NCBI RefSeq assembly: GCF_001422815.1
Contig: NZ_LMMP01000005.1
Location: 63,143 to 127,142 of the forward strand
Direction: 5' to 3'
Origin: Methylobacterium sp. Leaf91
Lineage (GTDB): Bacteria > Pseudomonadota > Alphaproteobacteria > Rhizobiales > Beijerinckiaceae
DNA length: 64,000 nucleotides
Under the pieces are notes generated by a model. It had not been told where the DNA came from and searched no databases. It saw only the letters and a list, made by a program, of their open reading frames with translations. A program made the translations under genes and the position numbers. This document shows, in pieces, positions 8,917 through 17,760 of this stretch. The stretch's first letter is position 1. Every line of letters starts with the position of its first letter.

Positions 8917-9582
8917 TCATGCCCGGCGGACACGTCGGTTGAGACGAGCGGCGAAACGCTCGCCGATGGTCTGCACCGCCTGGACCAGTACGATCAGCAC
9001 GACGACGACGGCGAGCATCATCTCAGGGCGAAAGCGCTGGTAGCCATAGCGGATGCCGAGATCGCCCAATCCCCCACCGCCGACGGCGCCGACCATGGCC
9101 GAATAGCCGAGCAGCGACACCACCGCGAGGGTCAGGCCGAGGAGGATGCCGGGTAGCGCCTCCGGGATCAGCACCTTGCGGATGATGGTGAGTGGGCCGG
9201 CACCGAAGGCGCGCGCCGCCTCCACGAGCCCGGAATCGACCTCGCGGATCGCTGCCTCCACGAGACGGGCGATGAAGGGGGTCGCCGCCACCGTCAGCGG
9301 CACCGTGGCGGCCCATAGGCCGATGGAGGTGCCGGCGATGAGGCGCGTGAACGGGATGATGGCCACCACCAGAATGATGAAGGGTGTCGAGCGGGTGGCG
9401 TTGACGACGAGACCCAGGATGCCGTTGAGCCACGGTGCGGCGAGCAATTCCCCGCGCCGGCTGGTCGCCAGGAAGATCCCGAGCGGCAAGCCGAACAGGG
9501 TTCCGAGACAAGCCGCGACGGCCACCATGGCGAGGGTGTCACCGGTCGCCTGGAGCAGCAGGCGGATCATTTCAGGCGACAC
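8917..9582 (-). CDS. metI: D-methionine-type ABC transporter permease MetI
   Basis: The 221-residue inner-membrane permease has five or six hydrophobic segments. The ATPase-contact loop DSGLVEAARAFGAGPLTIIRKVLIPEALPG is near residues 130-160, typical of MetI. The start is GTG 9582: a GGAGG sequence lies 6 bases upstream, whereas the ATG at 9570 has none at a suitable distance. With GTG the gene overlaps metN by 11 bases. Its cognate binding protein is not adjacent; two MetQ-type genes lie 3.4 kb and 4.4 kb away on the same strand. The substrate may be methionine or another small sulfur compound. Confidence 0.9.
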   Translation of the reverse strand: MSPEMIRLLLQATGDTLAMVAVAACLGTLFGLPLGIFLATSRRGELLAAPWLNGILGLVVNATRSTPFIILVVAIIPFTRLIAGTSIGLWAATVPLTVAATPFIARLVEAAIREVDSGLVEAARAFGAGPLTIIRKVLIPEALPGILLGLTLAVVSLLGYSAMVGAVGGGGLGDLGIRYGYQRFRPEMMLAVVVVLIVLVQAVQTIGERFAARLNRRVRRA

Positions 9583-10726
9583 GGCGAGCCTCCACGCTGC
9601 GAGCCGGCAGGTAGCCGAGGAGATCGGAGACGAGACCATGGGCGTCGAGGAACGCACGTGCGCGCCCGACGACATCCGGCCCCGCGGGCAGGCCCACCGT
9701 CAGTGAGCCGAATGGCTGTCCGGCGATCTCGTCGACGGTGCCGGACAGGATGTTGGCCTCGATGCCGGTCTCGCGCGCGAGCCGCGCGATGATCGGGTCG
9801 CTGGCGTGAGCTCCGCGAAAGGCGATCCGCAGAACCGCCGTGCCGCCGGGAATCGGCTGGGTGTCGATCTCGGCGCGAAGCCCGGCCGGCAAGGCCAGCC
9901 CCATCTCCCCGGCCAGGAGTGTCCGGGTGATCTCCGCCTGCGGACGGGTGAAGACCTCGAACACGTCGCCCTGCTCGACGATACGGCCCGCCTCCAGCAC
10001 GGCGACGCGATCCGCCACGGCGCGGATCACCGACATTTCATGGGTGATGAGCACGATGGTGAGGCCGAGCTCGCGATTGATCCGGCGCAGGAGCGCCAGG
10101 ATCGACCGCGTGGTCTCTGGATCGAGGGCGGAGGTGGCCTCGTCGGAGAGGAGCACACTCGGTCCGGTGGCCAGCGCGCGGGCGATGCCGACCCGCTGCT
10201 TCTGCCCACCCGAGAGTTCGGCGGGATAGCGGTCGCGCTGATCCTCCAGCCCGGTCAGGGCCAGCAACTCCCCGACACGGGCGCGGCTCGCGGCCCTGCC
10301 GCGCCCTTCGATCTCCAGCGGCAGGGCGATGTTGCCCGAGACGGTGCGGGACGAGAGCAGGTTGAAATGCTGGAAGATCATGCCGATGCGACGGCGCACG
10401 TGGCGCAGCGCGCGCTCGTCGAGGGACGAGACCTCGGCATCCCCGACCTTGATCGTCCCGGCGCTGGGGCGTTCCAGCCCATTGATCAGACGGATCAGGC
10501 TCGATTTTCCGGCGCCCGACCGGCCGATCACCCCCAGCACCGAACCCGCCGCCACCGAGAGGTCGATCCCACTCAGCGCGGAGACATCGACGCCGTCGCG
10601 GGTGACGTAGGTCTTCGCCACCTGCTCGAAACGGATCAGCACTTCCGGCGGCGGCGGTACGGCATCGCCGGGGCTATCATGATGAACTGACGACACGCAA
10701 CGAACCCTTTGGACCTGCACACGCAT
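9572..10726 (-). CDS. metN: D-methionine-type ABC transporter ATP-binding protein MetN
   Basis: The 384-residue ATPase has Walker A GRSGAGKSS near residue 71, signature LSGGQKQRVGIARALA near 170 and Walker B VLLSDEATSALD near 193. A C-terminal NIL domain (about residues 300-375) is the part that binds methionine and gives feedback inhibition in characterised MetN proteins. The start is uncertain: ATG 10726 and GTG 10696 are both possible and neither has a clear ribosome binding site. The ATPase domain begins only near residue 31. It is transcribed into metI with overlap. Confidence 0.92.
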   Translation of the reverse strand: MRVQVQRVRCVSSVHHDSPGDAVPPPPEVLIRFEQVAKTYVTRDGVDVSALSGIDLSVAAGSVLGVIGRSGAGKSSLIRLINGLERPSAGTIKVGDAEVSSLDERALRHVRRRIGMIFQHFNLLSSRTVSGNIALPLEIEGRGRAASRARVGELLALTGLEDQRDRYPAELSGGQKQRVGIARALATGPSVLLSDEATSALDPETTRSILALLRRINRELGLTIVLITHEMSVIRAVADRVAVLEAGRIVEQGDVFEVFTRPQAEITRTLLAGEMGLALPAGLRAEIDTQPIPGGTAVLRIAFRGAHASDPIIARLARETGIEANILSGTVDEIAGQPFGSLTVGLPAGPDVVGRARAFLDAHGLVSDLLGYLPARSVEARRVA

Positions 10727-11191
10727 CGCCCATGCAGGATCGCCAGAATGACTAGGATCGAAGATGTATTCCTACATCTTATACTTCGGACGCTCAATAA
10801 AAACGGTTATCAAATCGATCGTCGATTGGAAGAGAACGATCCCCGTATTCGCACCGGAAGGGAAGGATCCTCCATCCGCCCACTCGACCCGGCTCTCGCA
10901 GCAGGACTTCCAAGCACCGATTTCCGCGAGCCAACACGCTGCGGCCCCCTTCGGCAGCACTATTCGACCGCGCAGGCCGGACCCACGAAAATCACCCCGT
11001 CAGACACCCGCTCGATAGAAGATGCTATCGAATTTTTGAGAGTGTTCAGAATTTCATTTTATTGAATACAGGGGACGATTACGCTTTAATGCTTCGAGAT
11101 CGGCAAAGGCGGCAGTGCCTTTGCACGGCTCTTAATCCCATGACCTTATGCTTCGCGTTCTTTGACGAACGCCCATTCGGACTCCGTTTTC
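10727..11191. other. Intergenic region between divergent metN and soxC
   Basis: This 465-base stretch is clearly more AT-rich than its neighbours, especially 10740-10810 and 11030-11100. It should contain the promoters of metNI and soxC. No SAM riboswitch could be recognised by eye, and the short open frames have codon use unlike the flanking genes. No gene is called. Confidence 0.5.
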
Positions 11192-12451
11192 ATGTCGTTT
11201 GATATCATGCGTGAACCGCGCCGGTCATCGAGCCGGCGCGGCTTCCTTCGGCTGGCCGGTGGCGCGGCGGGCGGGATCGGCATCGCGTCGGCCGCGCAGG
11301 CCCTCGATGCCGGCGATCCCCTGGCCGTTCCCGAATGGAGCCGTACGCCCGGCGCGCCGTCCGCATCGCCGCCCTATGGACGGCCATCGCCCTACGAAGT
11401 TCTGGGCCGGAAGTCGCGGACGCCGCCGACCTTTCCGGGAGCCGCATCCACCGGCACGCCGCTCCAGCACCTGCATGGCATCATCACGCCCAACGGTCTG
11501 CATTTCGAACGTCATCACGCAGGCGTTCCAGCCATCGACCCGGAGCGCCACCGGCTCGCGATCCACGGCCTCGTGGAACGCCCGCTCGTCCTGACCATGG
11601 ACGATCTGGTGCGGATGCCCTCGGTCTCGCGCATCCACTTCCTCGAATGCTCGGGCAATACGCCCTGGCTCGGCGCCAAACCGACCTGGACCCTCCAAGA
11701 CAGTCACGGGCTCCTCTCCTGCGCCGAATGGACCGGGGTCGAATTGGCGACTCTGCTCGATGAGGTCGGCGTGAAGCCGGGCGCCGCCTGGATCCTTGCG
11801 GAAGGCGCGGACGCGGCCGGGATGACCCGGAGCATTCCCCTCGATCTCGCACGCGACGGTGCGATCCTGGCCTATGCCCAGAATGGCGAGCGGCTCCGCC
11901 CGGAACAGGGCTACCCGCTGCGGCTGTTCGTGCCGGGGGTCGAGGGCAACCTCAGCATCAAATGGCTGCGCCGGCTCAAGGTCGGAGACCAGCCGTTCCA
12001 GACGCGCGAGGAAACCTCGAAATACACCGACCTGATGCCGGATGGGTCGGCACGGCAGTTCACGTTCGCGATGGAGGCGAAATCCGTCATCACCTCACCC
12101 TCCGGTGGCGAGCAGTTGCGAAGCCCCGGCTTTCGCGAGATCCGCGGTCTCGCCTGGACGGGACGCGGCCGCATCGCGGGCGTCGAGGTCTCCACCGATG
12201 GCGGCGCGCACTGGCAGGCAGCCGTTCTGGAGGGTCCGATCCTGCCCAGATGCCTTACCCGGTTCCGGCTCCCCTGGCGCTGGGAGGGCGGCCCCGCGCA
12301 CCTCCTCAGCCGGGCCACCGACGAGACGGGCTACGTCCAGCCACCGCGTGAGGCGCTGCTCTCCGTCCGGGGCACCCAATCCTTCTACCACAACAATGCG
12401 ATCGCCGGCTGGCGTGTCGCCGCCGGAGGAAACGTGAGCCATGCGGTTTAG
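11192..12451 (+). CDS. soxC: SoxC-type sulfite/sulfane dehydrogenase molybdenum subunit
   Basis: The 419-residue protein starts with a Tat signal (SRRGFLRLAGGAAGG, about residues 14-28), as expected for an exported molybdopterin enzyme. The sulfite-oxidase-family molybdenum ligand cysteine is in FLECSGNTPW near residue 153. SoxC-typical stretches follow: LHGIITPNGLHFERHHAGVP near 95, AEGADAAGMTRSIPL near 205 and a C-terminal dimerisation domain from about 290. SoxCD oxidises sulfane sulfur in the Sox complex; related heterodimers oxidise sulfite. The next gene encodes a cytochrome c and overlaps by 11 bases. No soxXYZAB genes are present, which favours a sulfite-oxidising role. ATG 11207 is an alternative start. 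Confidence 0.9.
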   Translation: MSFDIMREPRRSSSRRGFLRLAGGAAGGIGIASAAQALDAGDPLAVPEWSRTPGAPSASPPYGRPSPYEVLGRKSRTPPTFPGAASTGTPLQHLHGIITPNGLHFERHHAGVPAIDPERHRLAIHGLVERPLVLTMDDLVRMPSVSRIHFLECSGNTPWLGAKPTWTLQDSHGLLSCAEWTGVELATLLDEVGVKPGAAWILAEGADAAGMTRSIPLDLARDGAILAYAQNGERLRPEQGYPLRLFVPGVEGNLSIKWLRRLKVGDQPFQTREETSKYTDLMPDGSARQFTFAMEAKSVITSPSGGEQLRSPGFREIRGLAWTGRGRIAGVEVSTDGGAHWQAAVLEGPILPRCLTRFRLPWRWEGGPAHLLSRATDETGYVQPPREALLSVRGTQSFYHNNAIAGWRVAAGGNVSHAV

Positions 12452-13049
12452 CGGCCTCGGCCTTCTCCCCTGCCTGATGGTGACGGGCGCCGCCCTGGCG
12501 GACCCGTCCGGGCCCGTCTCCCTCCCTGGCAACGGGCTCGGCCCTCTGGCGATTGGGCAGCCGGCGAGCCAAAGGATCCTCGCCCTGTGGGATATCGACG
12601 TGCGTGCCGACGGGCAGGGCCTGCCCGCCGGCCATGGCAGCGTGCGCCAGGGCGAGGCCCTGTTCGGCGCGCGCTGCGCCGCCTGCCACGGGGCGCAAGG
12701 GGAGGGTGCATCCGCCGACAGGCTCGTGGGCGGCCAGGGCAGCCTCGCGACGGGCAAGCCGGTGCGGACGGTGGGCAGCTTCTGGCCCCATGCCACCACC
12801 CTGTTCGACTATATCCGCCGCGCCATGCCCTACGACGCACCGCAATCCCTGAGCGCCGACGAGACCTACGCCCTCAGCGCCTATATCCTGCATCTCAACG
12901 GCATCCTGCCGGAGGAAGCCGAACTCGATGCCGCCTCCCTGCCGAAGGTGCGGTTGCCGAACCGGGACGGGTTCACCGCCAATATCCGCCCCGATGTGCC
13001 GGCGCACGCCAGTCAGGCGCCTCTTACCGGGATCACCGCGCCGCGATAG
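12441..13049 (+). CDS. SoxD-like monoheme cytochrome c, electron acceptor of the SoxC-type subunit
   Basis: The 202-residue periplasmic cytochrome has a signal peptide of about 20 residues, one heme motif CAACH near residue 77, and a probable methionine ligand in RRAMPYD near residue 129. Its pairing with soxC (11-base overlap) marks it as the cytochrome subunit that passes electrons to the respiratory chain. Full-length SoxD proteins have two heme domains and about 380 residues; this one corresponds to a single domain. The 3' end overlaps the convergent metQ-type gene by 37 bases. Confidence 0.88.
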   Translation: MRFSGLGLLPCLMVTGAALADPSGPVSLPGNGLGPLAIGQPASQRILALWDIDVRADGQGLPAGHGSVRQGEALFGARCAACHGAQGEGASADRLVGGQGSLATGKPVRTVGSFWPHATTLFDYIRRAMPYDAPQSLSADETYALSAYILHLNGILPEEAELDAASLPKVRLPNRDGFTANIRPDVPAHASQAPLTGITAPR

Positions 13050-13810
13050 CGCACGCGGATGAATCCCGCGACCTCCGCCGATTGCAGGAGGGAGGAGAGC
13101 GTCTGGATGCGTGCATCCTGGGCCAGGGCCTGGGTCGTCACCAGCACGTTGGCGTAGGGGTTGCCCTCCGCCCGTTCCAGCCCGAGGGAATCCTTAGCCG
13201 GGTCGAGGCCGGATTCGAGGGCGTAGTTGCCGTTGATGACCGCCAGGGCGACGTCGTCGAGGGAGCGCGGCAATTGCGGCGGCGCCACCTCGATGAAGCT
13301 GAAGGATTTCGGGTTCTCGGCGATGTCGCCGGCCGTGGCGAAGGTGCCGTCGCCGCCGGGCCGGAGACGGATGAGGCCGTTCTCCTGCAGCAACCTCAGC
13401 CCCCGGCTGAAATTGGTGACGTTGTTCGACAGGGCGACGGTCGCCCCCTTCGGCAGGTCGGCGAGGCTGCGGGCGCGGCGCGAATAGAGCCCGAGCGGCT
13501 CCACATGCACGTTCGCGGTCACGGCGAAGCGAGTGCCGAGCTCGGCCTCCTCGCTGCGCAGATACGGCACGTGCTGGAAGAAGTTGGCGTCGGCATCGCC
13601 ATCGAGAACGAGGCGGTTCGGGCGGATATCGCCGCTGATCTCGATGATCCGCAGGGGCAGGTCCGGAGCGAGCTTGTCCTGCACATAGGTCAGGATCTCG
13701 GCATGCGGCACCGAGGAGGCGACCACCTTGAGGGGTGTCGCGGCCCGGGCCGTGGAGGCCGTCAGCAGAGCAAGGGTGCCGCCCAGCAGGGCGCGACGGT
13801 TCAGGGGCAT
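13013..13810 (-). CDS. MetQ/NlpA-family substrate-binding protein (copy 1)
   Basis: The 265-residue periplasmic protein belongs to the NlpA (MetQ) family. It has the typical DGDADANFFQHVPYL segment near residue 72, the SNNVTNFSRGLRLLQENGLIRL stretch near 128 and the DVALAVINGNYA segment near 200. The signal peptide (residues 1-23) has no lipobox cysteine, so unlike E. coli MetQ it is probably a soluble periplasmic protein. It lies 120 bases after copy 2 and probably shares its transcript. It likely serves the MetN-MetI transporter encoded upstream of soxC, or an unlinked one. Confidence 0.87.
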   Translation of the reverse strand: MPLNRRALLGGTLALLTASTARAATPLKVVASSVPHAEILTYVQDKLAPDLPLRIIEISGDIRPNRLVLDGDADANFFQHVPYLRSEEAELGTRFAVTANVHVEPLGLYSRRARSLADLPKGATVALSNNVTNFSRGLRLLQENGLIRLRPGGDGTFATAGDIAENPKSFSFIEVAPPQLPRSLDDVALAVINGNYALESGLDPAKDSLGLERAEGNPYANVLVTTQALAQDARIQTLSSLLQSAEVAGFIRVRYRGAVIPVRGA

Positions 13811-13930
13811 AGTGATCCTTCCTGTTCGGGCGTGCCGGCGCGTCCGCCATCGAGCGTAGCGCAGGGCTCCGGGCGGCCGGCGCGCGCTTGAAGAAACGGG
13901 TCGGGACGGGAGTTTGAGTCGGCGACCGCG

Positions 13931-14731
13931 CTACCAGACCGGCTCGAGGAAGCCCTTGTAGGTCTGCTCGATGTAGTCCCGCACCGGCGCCGACCGGAAG
14001 CTGCGGATGAAGGCGGTGAGACGCGGATCGTCGCGATTGTCGGGCCGCGCGACGAAGCTCAGCGTGTAGCGCCGATCCCCGGCCCCGTCGGTGATGAGGG
14101 AGGTCTTGGGGTCGCCGCCGGCGGCGATCAGGTAGGTGAAGCTCACCTGCGCCAAGGTCACGTCGTCCATCGCACGCGGCAATTGCGCCGCTTCGAGTTC
14201 GATGATCCGCAGGCGCTTCGGATTGGCGACGATGTCGGCGACGGAGGCCTCGTCGCCGACGCCCGGCTTCAACGTGATCAGCTTGGCAGTCTCGAGCAGG
14301 CGCAAGCCCCGCGCCGCGTTGACGGGATCGTTGGCGATGGCGACCGAAGCGCCGTCGGGGACCGTGTCGAGGCTGGTCACCGTCTTCGAGAACAGGCCCA
14401 CGGGCAGGACCATGGCGCCCTCCACCGCCACCAGCTTGTAGCCCCGCGAGCGGATCGCGTTCTGAAGGTAGGGCACGTGCTGGAACAGGTTGGCGTCGAT
14501 ATCACCCGAGGCCACGGCCTCGTTGGGCGTCACCCAATCGGTGAACTCGACGATCTCGACATTCTGCCCCTGCTTGCGGGCGAGATCGGCGGCGAAGGCC
14601 AGGGTCTGCCCCACCGGCCCCGGCGTCGCACCGATGCGCAGGGGTTTTTCCGCAGAGGCGGGGCCGGTCGCCAGAGCGAAGAGGACAGCCGCGAAGCCGA
14701 GGAGGCTGCGGCGGGTACGGAGCGGGGGCAT
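13931..14731 (-). CDS. MetQ/NlpA-family substrate-binding protein (copy 2)
   Basis: The 266-residue protein is a diverged paralogue of the next gene. Matching landmarks are SGDIDANLFQHVPYLQNAIRS near residue 84, IANDPVNAARGLRLLETAKLI near 140 and DVTLAQVSFTYLIAAG near 210. The start at 14731 gives a proper signal peptide of about 28 residues; the frame further upstream encodes a proline-rich sequence overlapping the preceding gene's surroundings. It too lacks a lipobox cysteine. The order monooxygenase, metQ copy 2, metQ copy 1 on one strand suggests uptake linked to degradation of an organosulfur compound. Confidence 0.87.
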   Translation of the reverse strand: MPPLRTRRSLLGFAAVLFALATGPASAEKPLRIGATPGPVGQTLAFAADLARKQGQNVEIVEFTDWVTPNEAVASGDIDANLFQHVPYLQNAIRSRGYKLVAVEGAMVLPVGLFSKTVTSLDTVPDGASVAIANDPVNAARGLRLLETAKLITLKPGVGDEASVADIVANPKRLRIIELEAAQLPRAMDDVTLAQVSFTYLIAAGGDPKTSLITDGAGDRRYTLSFVARPDNRDDPRLTAFIRSFRSAPVRDYIEQTYKGFLEPVW

Positions 14732-14768
14732 CGTGGAAGCCTGTGATCGGGGAGGGGAGAGGGAGCCG

Positions 14769-16166
14769 TCAGGCGGCGGAGGCGCGCGCCTCGCTGCCGG
14801 ACTGGCGGAAGCGGGCACCCGGATGGGTCGCCTTCAGGGTGGCGCCGCCCTCCGGGAATAGCTTTTCGCGGAGCGTGCCTTCGCGATACCGCGTCTTGAA
14901 CGCGCCCCGGTCCTGCAACTCGGGCACGACGAGATCGACGAAGGCCTCGATCGTCTCGGGCGCGACGGCGCGGGTGAGATTGAATCCGTCGATATCGGCC
15001 TCGTCGGCCCAGGACAGCAGCGCGTCGGCGACGTCCGAGGGCGATCCGACGATGAAGGGGGCCCTCGCCCCGCGCGGGCCGAACTCGGCGAAATCGGCGC
15101 GGGTGAAGGGGCGTTCGCCGGGCAGCGTTAGGTTCTCCAGCAAGGACTGCATGGCATTGGTCTTGACGTAGGCGAGCCCCTCATGGGCATCGAGTTCGGA
15201 CAGGTCGATTCCGGTCCAGCCGGAGACGAGGGCGAGCTGGCCCTCCACGTCGAGATATTGCGCGTACTCGTCGCGCAGATCGAACGCCTCGGCGCGGGTT
15301 GGGGCGACGATCACGGTGGCCCCGACGAACATCCGGATGTCGTAGGGATCGCGGCCCGCTTCCTTCGCCGCCTGCCGCGTGGCGCGCACGGCCTTGCCCG
15401 CGATGGCCTTGGTCTGGCCGTTGAGGAAGATGCTCTCGGCATGGCGGGCGGCGAAGAGACGTCCGCGCGACGAGGCACCGGCCTGGTAGAGCACGGGCGT
15501 CCGTTGAGGCGACGGCTCGCTGAGATGCTGCCCATCGACCCGGTAGCTCGGCCCGTCATGGGTGACGCGGTGGACCCGGTCCGGCTGCGTGAACAGACCG
15601 CTCGCCCGGTCGCGCAGGGCCGCGCCGTCCTCCCAGCTTCCCTCCCAGAGCTTGTAGGCGGCCTCCAGGAAATCCTCGCCGGCATCGTAGCGCGCATCGT
15701 GTTCGCGGGCCTGGGGCAGGCCCATGCCGCGTGCGCCACTCTCCAAGTAACCGGTGACGACGTTCCAGCCGATCCGCCCATTGGTGAGGTGATCGAGGGT
15801 CGAGAGCCGGCGGGTGAAGGTGTAGGGGTGTTCGTAAGTGAGGTTCGCCGTGACCCCGAAGCCGAGATGCGTCGTGGCATGGGCCATCGCCGGCACCAGC
15901 AGGAACGGGTCGAGGTTCGGAGCCTGCGCCGCCCGGGCGAGGGCGGTGGCCGGGCTGGCGCCGTAGACGTCGTAGACCCCGACCACGTCGGCGAGGAAGA
16001 TCCCGTCGAACAGGCCGCGCTCGGCGGTGCGGGCCAGCGACACCCAGTAATCGAGGGTATTGTAACGCGCCGCCGCGTCGCGCGGGTGCCGCCACAGCCC
16101 GGCCCAGGTATGGCCCGGCGCCCCCATCTCGAAGGCGTTCAGCCTCAATTCGCGGCGTGGGCTCAT
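14769..16166 (-). CDS. LLM-class FMN-dependent monooxygenase, NtaA/SnaA/DszA type (copy 1)
   Basis: The 465-residue protein belongs to the bacterial luciferase-like TIM-barrel monooxygenases that use FMNH2 supplied by a separate reductase. Family landmarks are the N-terminal LNAFEMGAPGHTWAGLWRHP, LARTAERGLFDGIFLADV near residue 45, NGRIGWNVVTGYLESGARGMG near 135, and PVLYQAGASSRGRLFAARHAE near 225. Relatives oxidise sulfones, nitrilotriacetate or other C-S and C-N compounds. No flavin reductase gene was seen nearby. ATG 16166 is preferred to the TTG at 16181. It is the first gene of a minus-strand group that continues into the two metQ-type genes. Confidence 0.88.
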   Translation of the reverse strand: MSPRRELRLNAFEMGAPGHTWAGLWRHPRDAAARYNTLDYWVSLARTAERGLFDGIFLADVVGVYDVYGASPATALARAAQAPNLDPFLLVPAMAHATTHLGFGVTANLTYEHPYTFTRRLSTLDHLTNGRIGWNVVTGYLESGARGMGLPQAREHDARYDAGEDFLEAAYKLWEGSWEDGAALRDRASGLFTQPDRVHRVTHDGPSYRVDGQHLSEPSPQRTPVLYQAGASSRGRLFAARHAESIFLNGQTKAIAGKAVRATRQAAKEAGRDPYDIRMFVGATVIVAPTRAEAFDLRDEYAQYLDVEGQLALVSGWTGIDLSELDAHEGLAYVKTNAMQSLLENLTLPGERPFTRADFAEFGPRGARAPFIVGSPSDVADALLSWADEADIDGFNLTRAVAPETIEAFVDLVVPELQDRGAFKTRYREGTLREKLFPEGGATLKATHPGARFRQSGSEARASAA

Positions 16167-16491
16167 GACAGATCCAGGCAATCCGGGGCGACGGTATCGT
16201 GCGATGGGGAAGAGAGGCCTCGTTCACGCGATGCGGGAGGCCTTCAGGCGCATGAGCCTAGCCGGAGACCGGACCCGGTCAACAAGAATGATCTTTCAAC
16301 GATCATCCCTTCCAAGCATACATCGTCTATTTTACGATTGATTAGAGCATAACATCTCCAAATCGCACATCTGATCATAATTTATACTTGTCTGCCCTGC
16401 CCGGATTGACGATCAGGACGACCATGAGGCCGGGGGGCATCGAGCGCGAGCCCCTTCGGCGTCACGGCATCACAGGCACGGGATCGACGGA
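16167..16491. promoter_or_regulatory. Divergent promoter region of the sulfur-compound oxidation genes
   Basis: This 325-base region separates the divergent monooxygenase and flavoprotein genes. Bases 16280-16390 are AT-rich, unlike the flanks, and contain the inverted repeat ATGATC (16288-16293) and GATCAT (16301-16306). It should hold both promoters and perhaps a regulator site. No LysR-type or other regulator gene lies beside it. Confidence 0.45.
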
Positions 16492-17709
16492 ATGTCTCAG
16501 ACGGAAGCGGGATGGGGCGCGGGACCGAGCGCAGGCTACGAGGCGCTCGCGGCCGGTTTCCGGCCGGTCTTCGCACGCATCCGCGCCACCGCCATCACCC
16601 GCGATCTCGCGCACACGCTCCCCCATGACGAAATCGACTGGCTGAAACAGGCGGGCTTCACGACCCTGCGCCTCGCACGCGAAGAGGGCGGCCACGGCGC
16701 GAGCCTGCCCGAATTGTTCAACCTCCTCATCGAGTTGTCCCAGGCCGACCCCAACGTCACCAACGCCCTGCGCGCGCATTTCGGCTTCACGGAGGACATG
16801 CTGTGCTCGTCCTCGCCGGAATGGCGGGCGCGCTGGACCGCCCGGATCGGCGATCGCCAGACCGTCGGCAGCGGCGTGTCCGAGACGGGCGAGGCCAAGG
16901 TCGGGCAGTTCGATACGGTACTGCGGCCGCAGGGCGGGCAATGGCTGCTCAACGGCCGGAAATTCTACACCACCGGTTCGCTCTTCGCCGATTGGATCCA
17001 CGTCTCGGCCCAGGACGAGGCGGGCGCGTCCCTGGTGGCGGCCGTGCCGGCGCGGGCGCCGGGTGTCGAGATCGTCGACGATTGGGACGGTTTCGGCCAG
17101 TCGCTCACCGCGAGCGGCACGGCGATCTTCACGGACGTCCTCATCGGGCCGGAGCTCATCAAGCCCGATCCGGAGCGGTTCCCCTACGCGATGGGGTTCT
17201 TCCAGCTCGTCCATCTGGCGACTTTGGCCGGCATCGGCCGTTCGGCCGCCCTCGACGTGTCGCGGCTCGTGGCCGAGCGCAAGCGGGTCTACAGCCACGG
17301 CAACGGCAGCCGGGCCGGCGACGATCCCCAGATCCAACAAGTGGTCGGGCGCGTCCGCGGCGCGGCCTACGCGGCGGGCGCCATCGTCCTCAAGGCGGCG
17401 GAGTCCCTGCAGCGGACCTACGACATTCACCGCAACGGAGAAGCGGCGGACCATGCGGCGGGTATCGCCGACATCGAGGTGAACCAGGCGGTGACCGTGG
17501 TCACCAATCTCGTTCTCGAAGCCACCACGACCCTGTTCGATGCGCTCGGCGCCTCGGCGGTGAAGAGCGGTCTCGGCCTCGACCGGCACTGGCGCAACGC
17601 CCGCACCATCGCCTCGCACAATCCCCGGATCTACCGCGACCGGGCGGTGGGCAATTTCGCGGTGAACGGCACCGCCCCGCCGCGTCAATACCGGGTCGGC
17701 TCGGCCTGA
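16492..17709 (+). CDS. Acyl-CoA dehydrogenase-fold flavoprotein monooxygenase, SfnB/DszC-like
   Basis: The 405-residue protein has the acyl-CoA dehydrogenase fold. The N-terminal helical domain contains LKQAGFTTLRLAREEGGHGAS near residue 50; the central beta-domain has VGSGVSETGEAK near 125 and NGRKFYTTGSLFADWIHV near 155; the C-terminal helical bundle follows from about 230. Proteins of this subgroup (SfnB, DszC, and similar) act as FMNH2-dependent oxygenases of sulfur compounds instead of true acyl-CoA dehydrogenases. Location between two LLM monooxygenase genes supports that reading. It is the first gene of a plus-strand pair; the next gene starts about 50 bases later. Confidence 0.85.
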   Translation: MSQTEAGWGAGPSAGYEALAAGFRPVFARIRATAITRDLAHTLPHDEIDWLKQAGFTTLRLAREEGGHGASLPELFNLLIELSQADPNVTNALRAHFGFTEDMLCSSSPEWRARWTARIGDRQTVGSGVSETGEAKVGQFDTVLRPQGGQWLLNGRKFYTTGSLFADWIHVSAQDEAGASLVAAVPARAPGVEIVDDWDGFGQSLTASGTAIFTDVLIGPELIKPDPERFPYAMGFFQLVHLATLAGIGRSAALDVSRLVAERKRVYSHGNGSRAGDDPQIQQVVGRVRGAAYAAGAIVLKAAESLQRTYDIHRNGEAADHAAGIADIEVNQAVTVVTNLVLEATTTLFDALGASAVKSGLGLDRHWRNARTIASHNPRIYRDRAVGNFAVNGTAPPRQYRVGSA

Positions 17710-17760
17710 AGCGCCCCCTGCCAAGCAAGCCCATTGGAACGAGAGATCAAGGACAGACCC

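Noticed and set aside
10727..11191. SAM riboswitch upstream of metN
   Set aside because: Considered because of the methionine-type transporter, but no recognisable SAM-I or SAM-II core could be seen by eye; a covariance search would decide.
12587..13891. Plus-strand open frame of 434 codons
   Set aside because: It is a shifted frame of the cytochrome gene running into antisense of a metQ-type gene; the composition is arginine- and glycine-rich without domains.
14746..14768. G-rich stretch between a metQ-type gene and the monooxygenase as a further repeat copy
   Set aside because: It resembles one arm of the bchB repeat but has no complementary arm nearby, so it is only a purine-rich, ribosome-binding-like sequence.
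15183..16352. Plus-strand open frame of 389 codons
   Set aside because: Antisense to the first monooxygenase; no domain or ribosome binding site.
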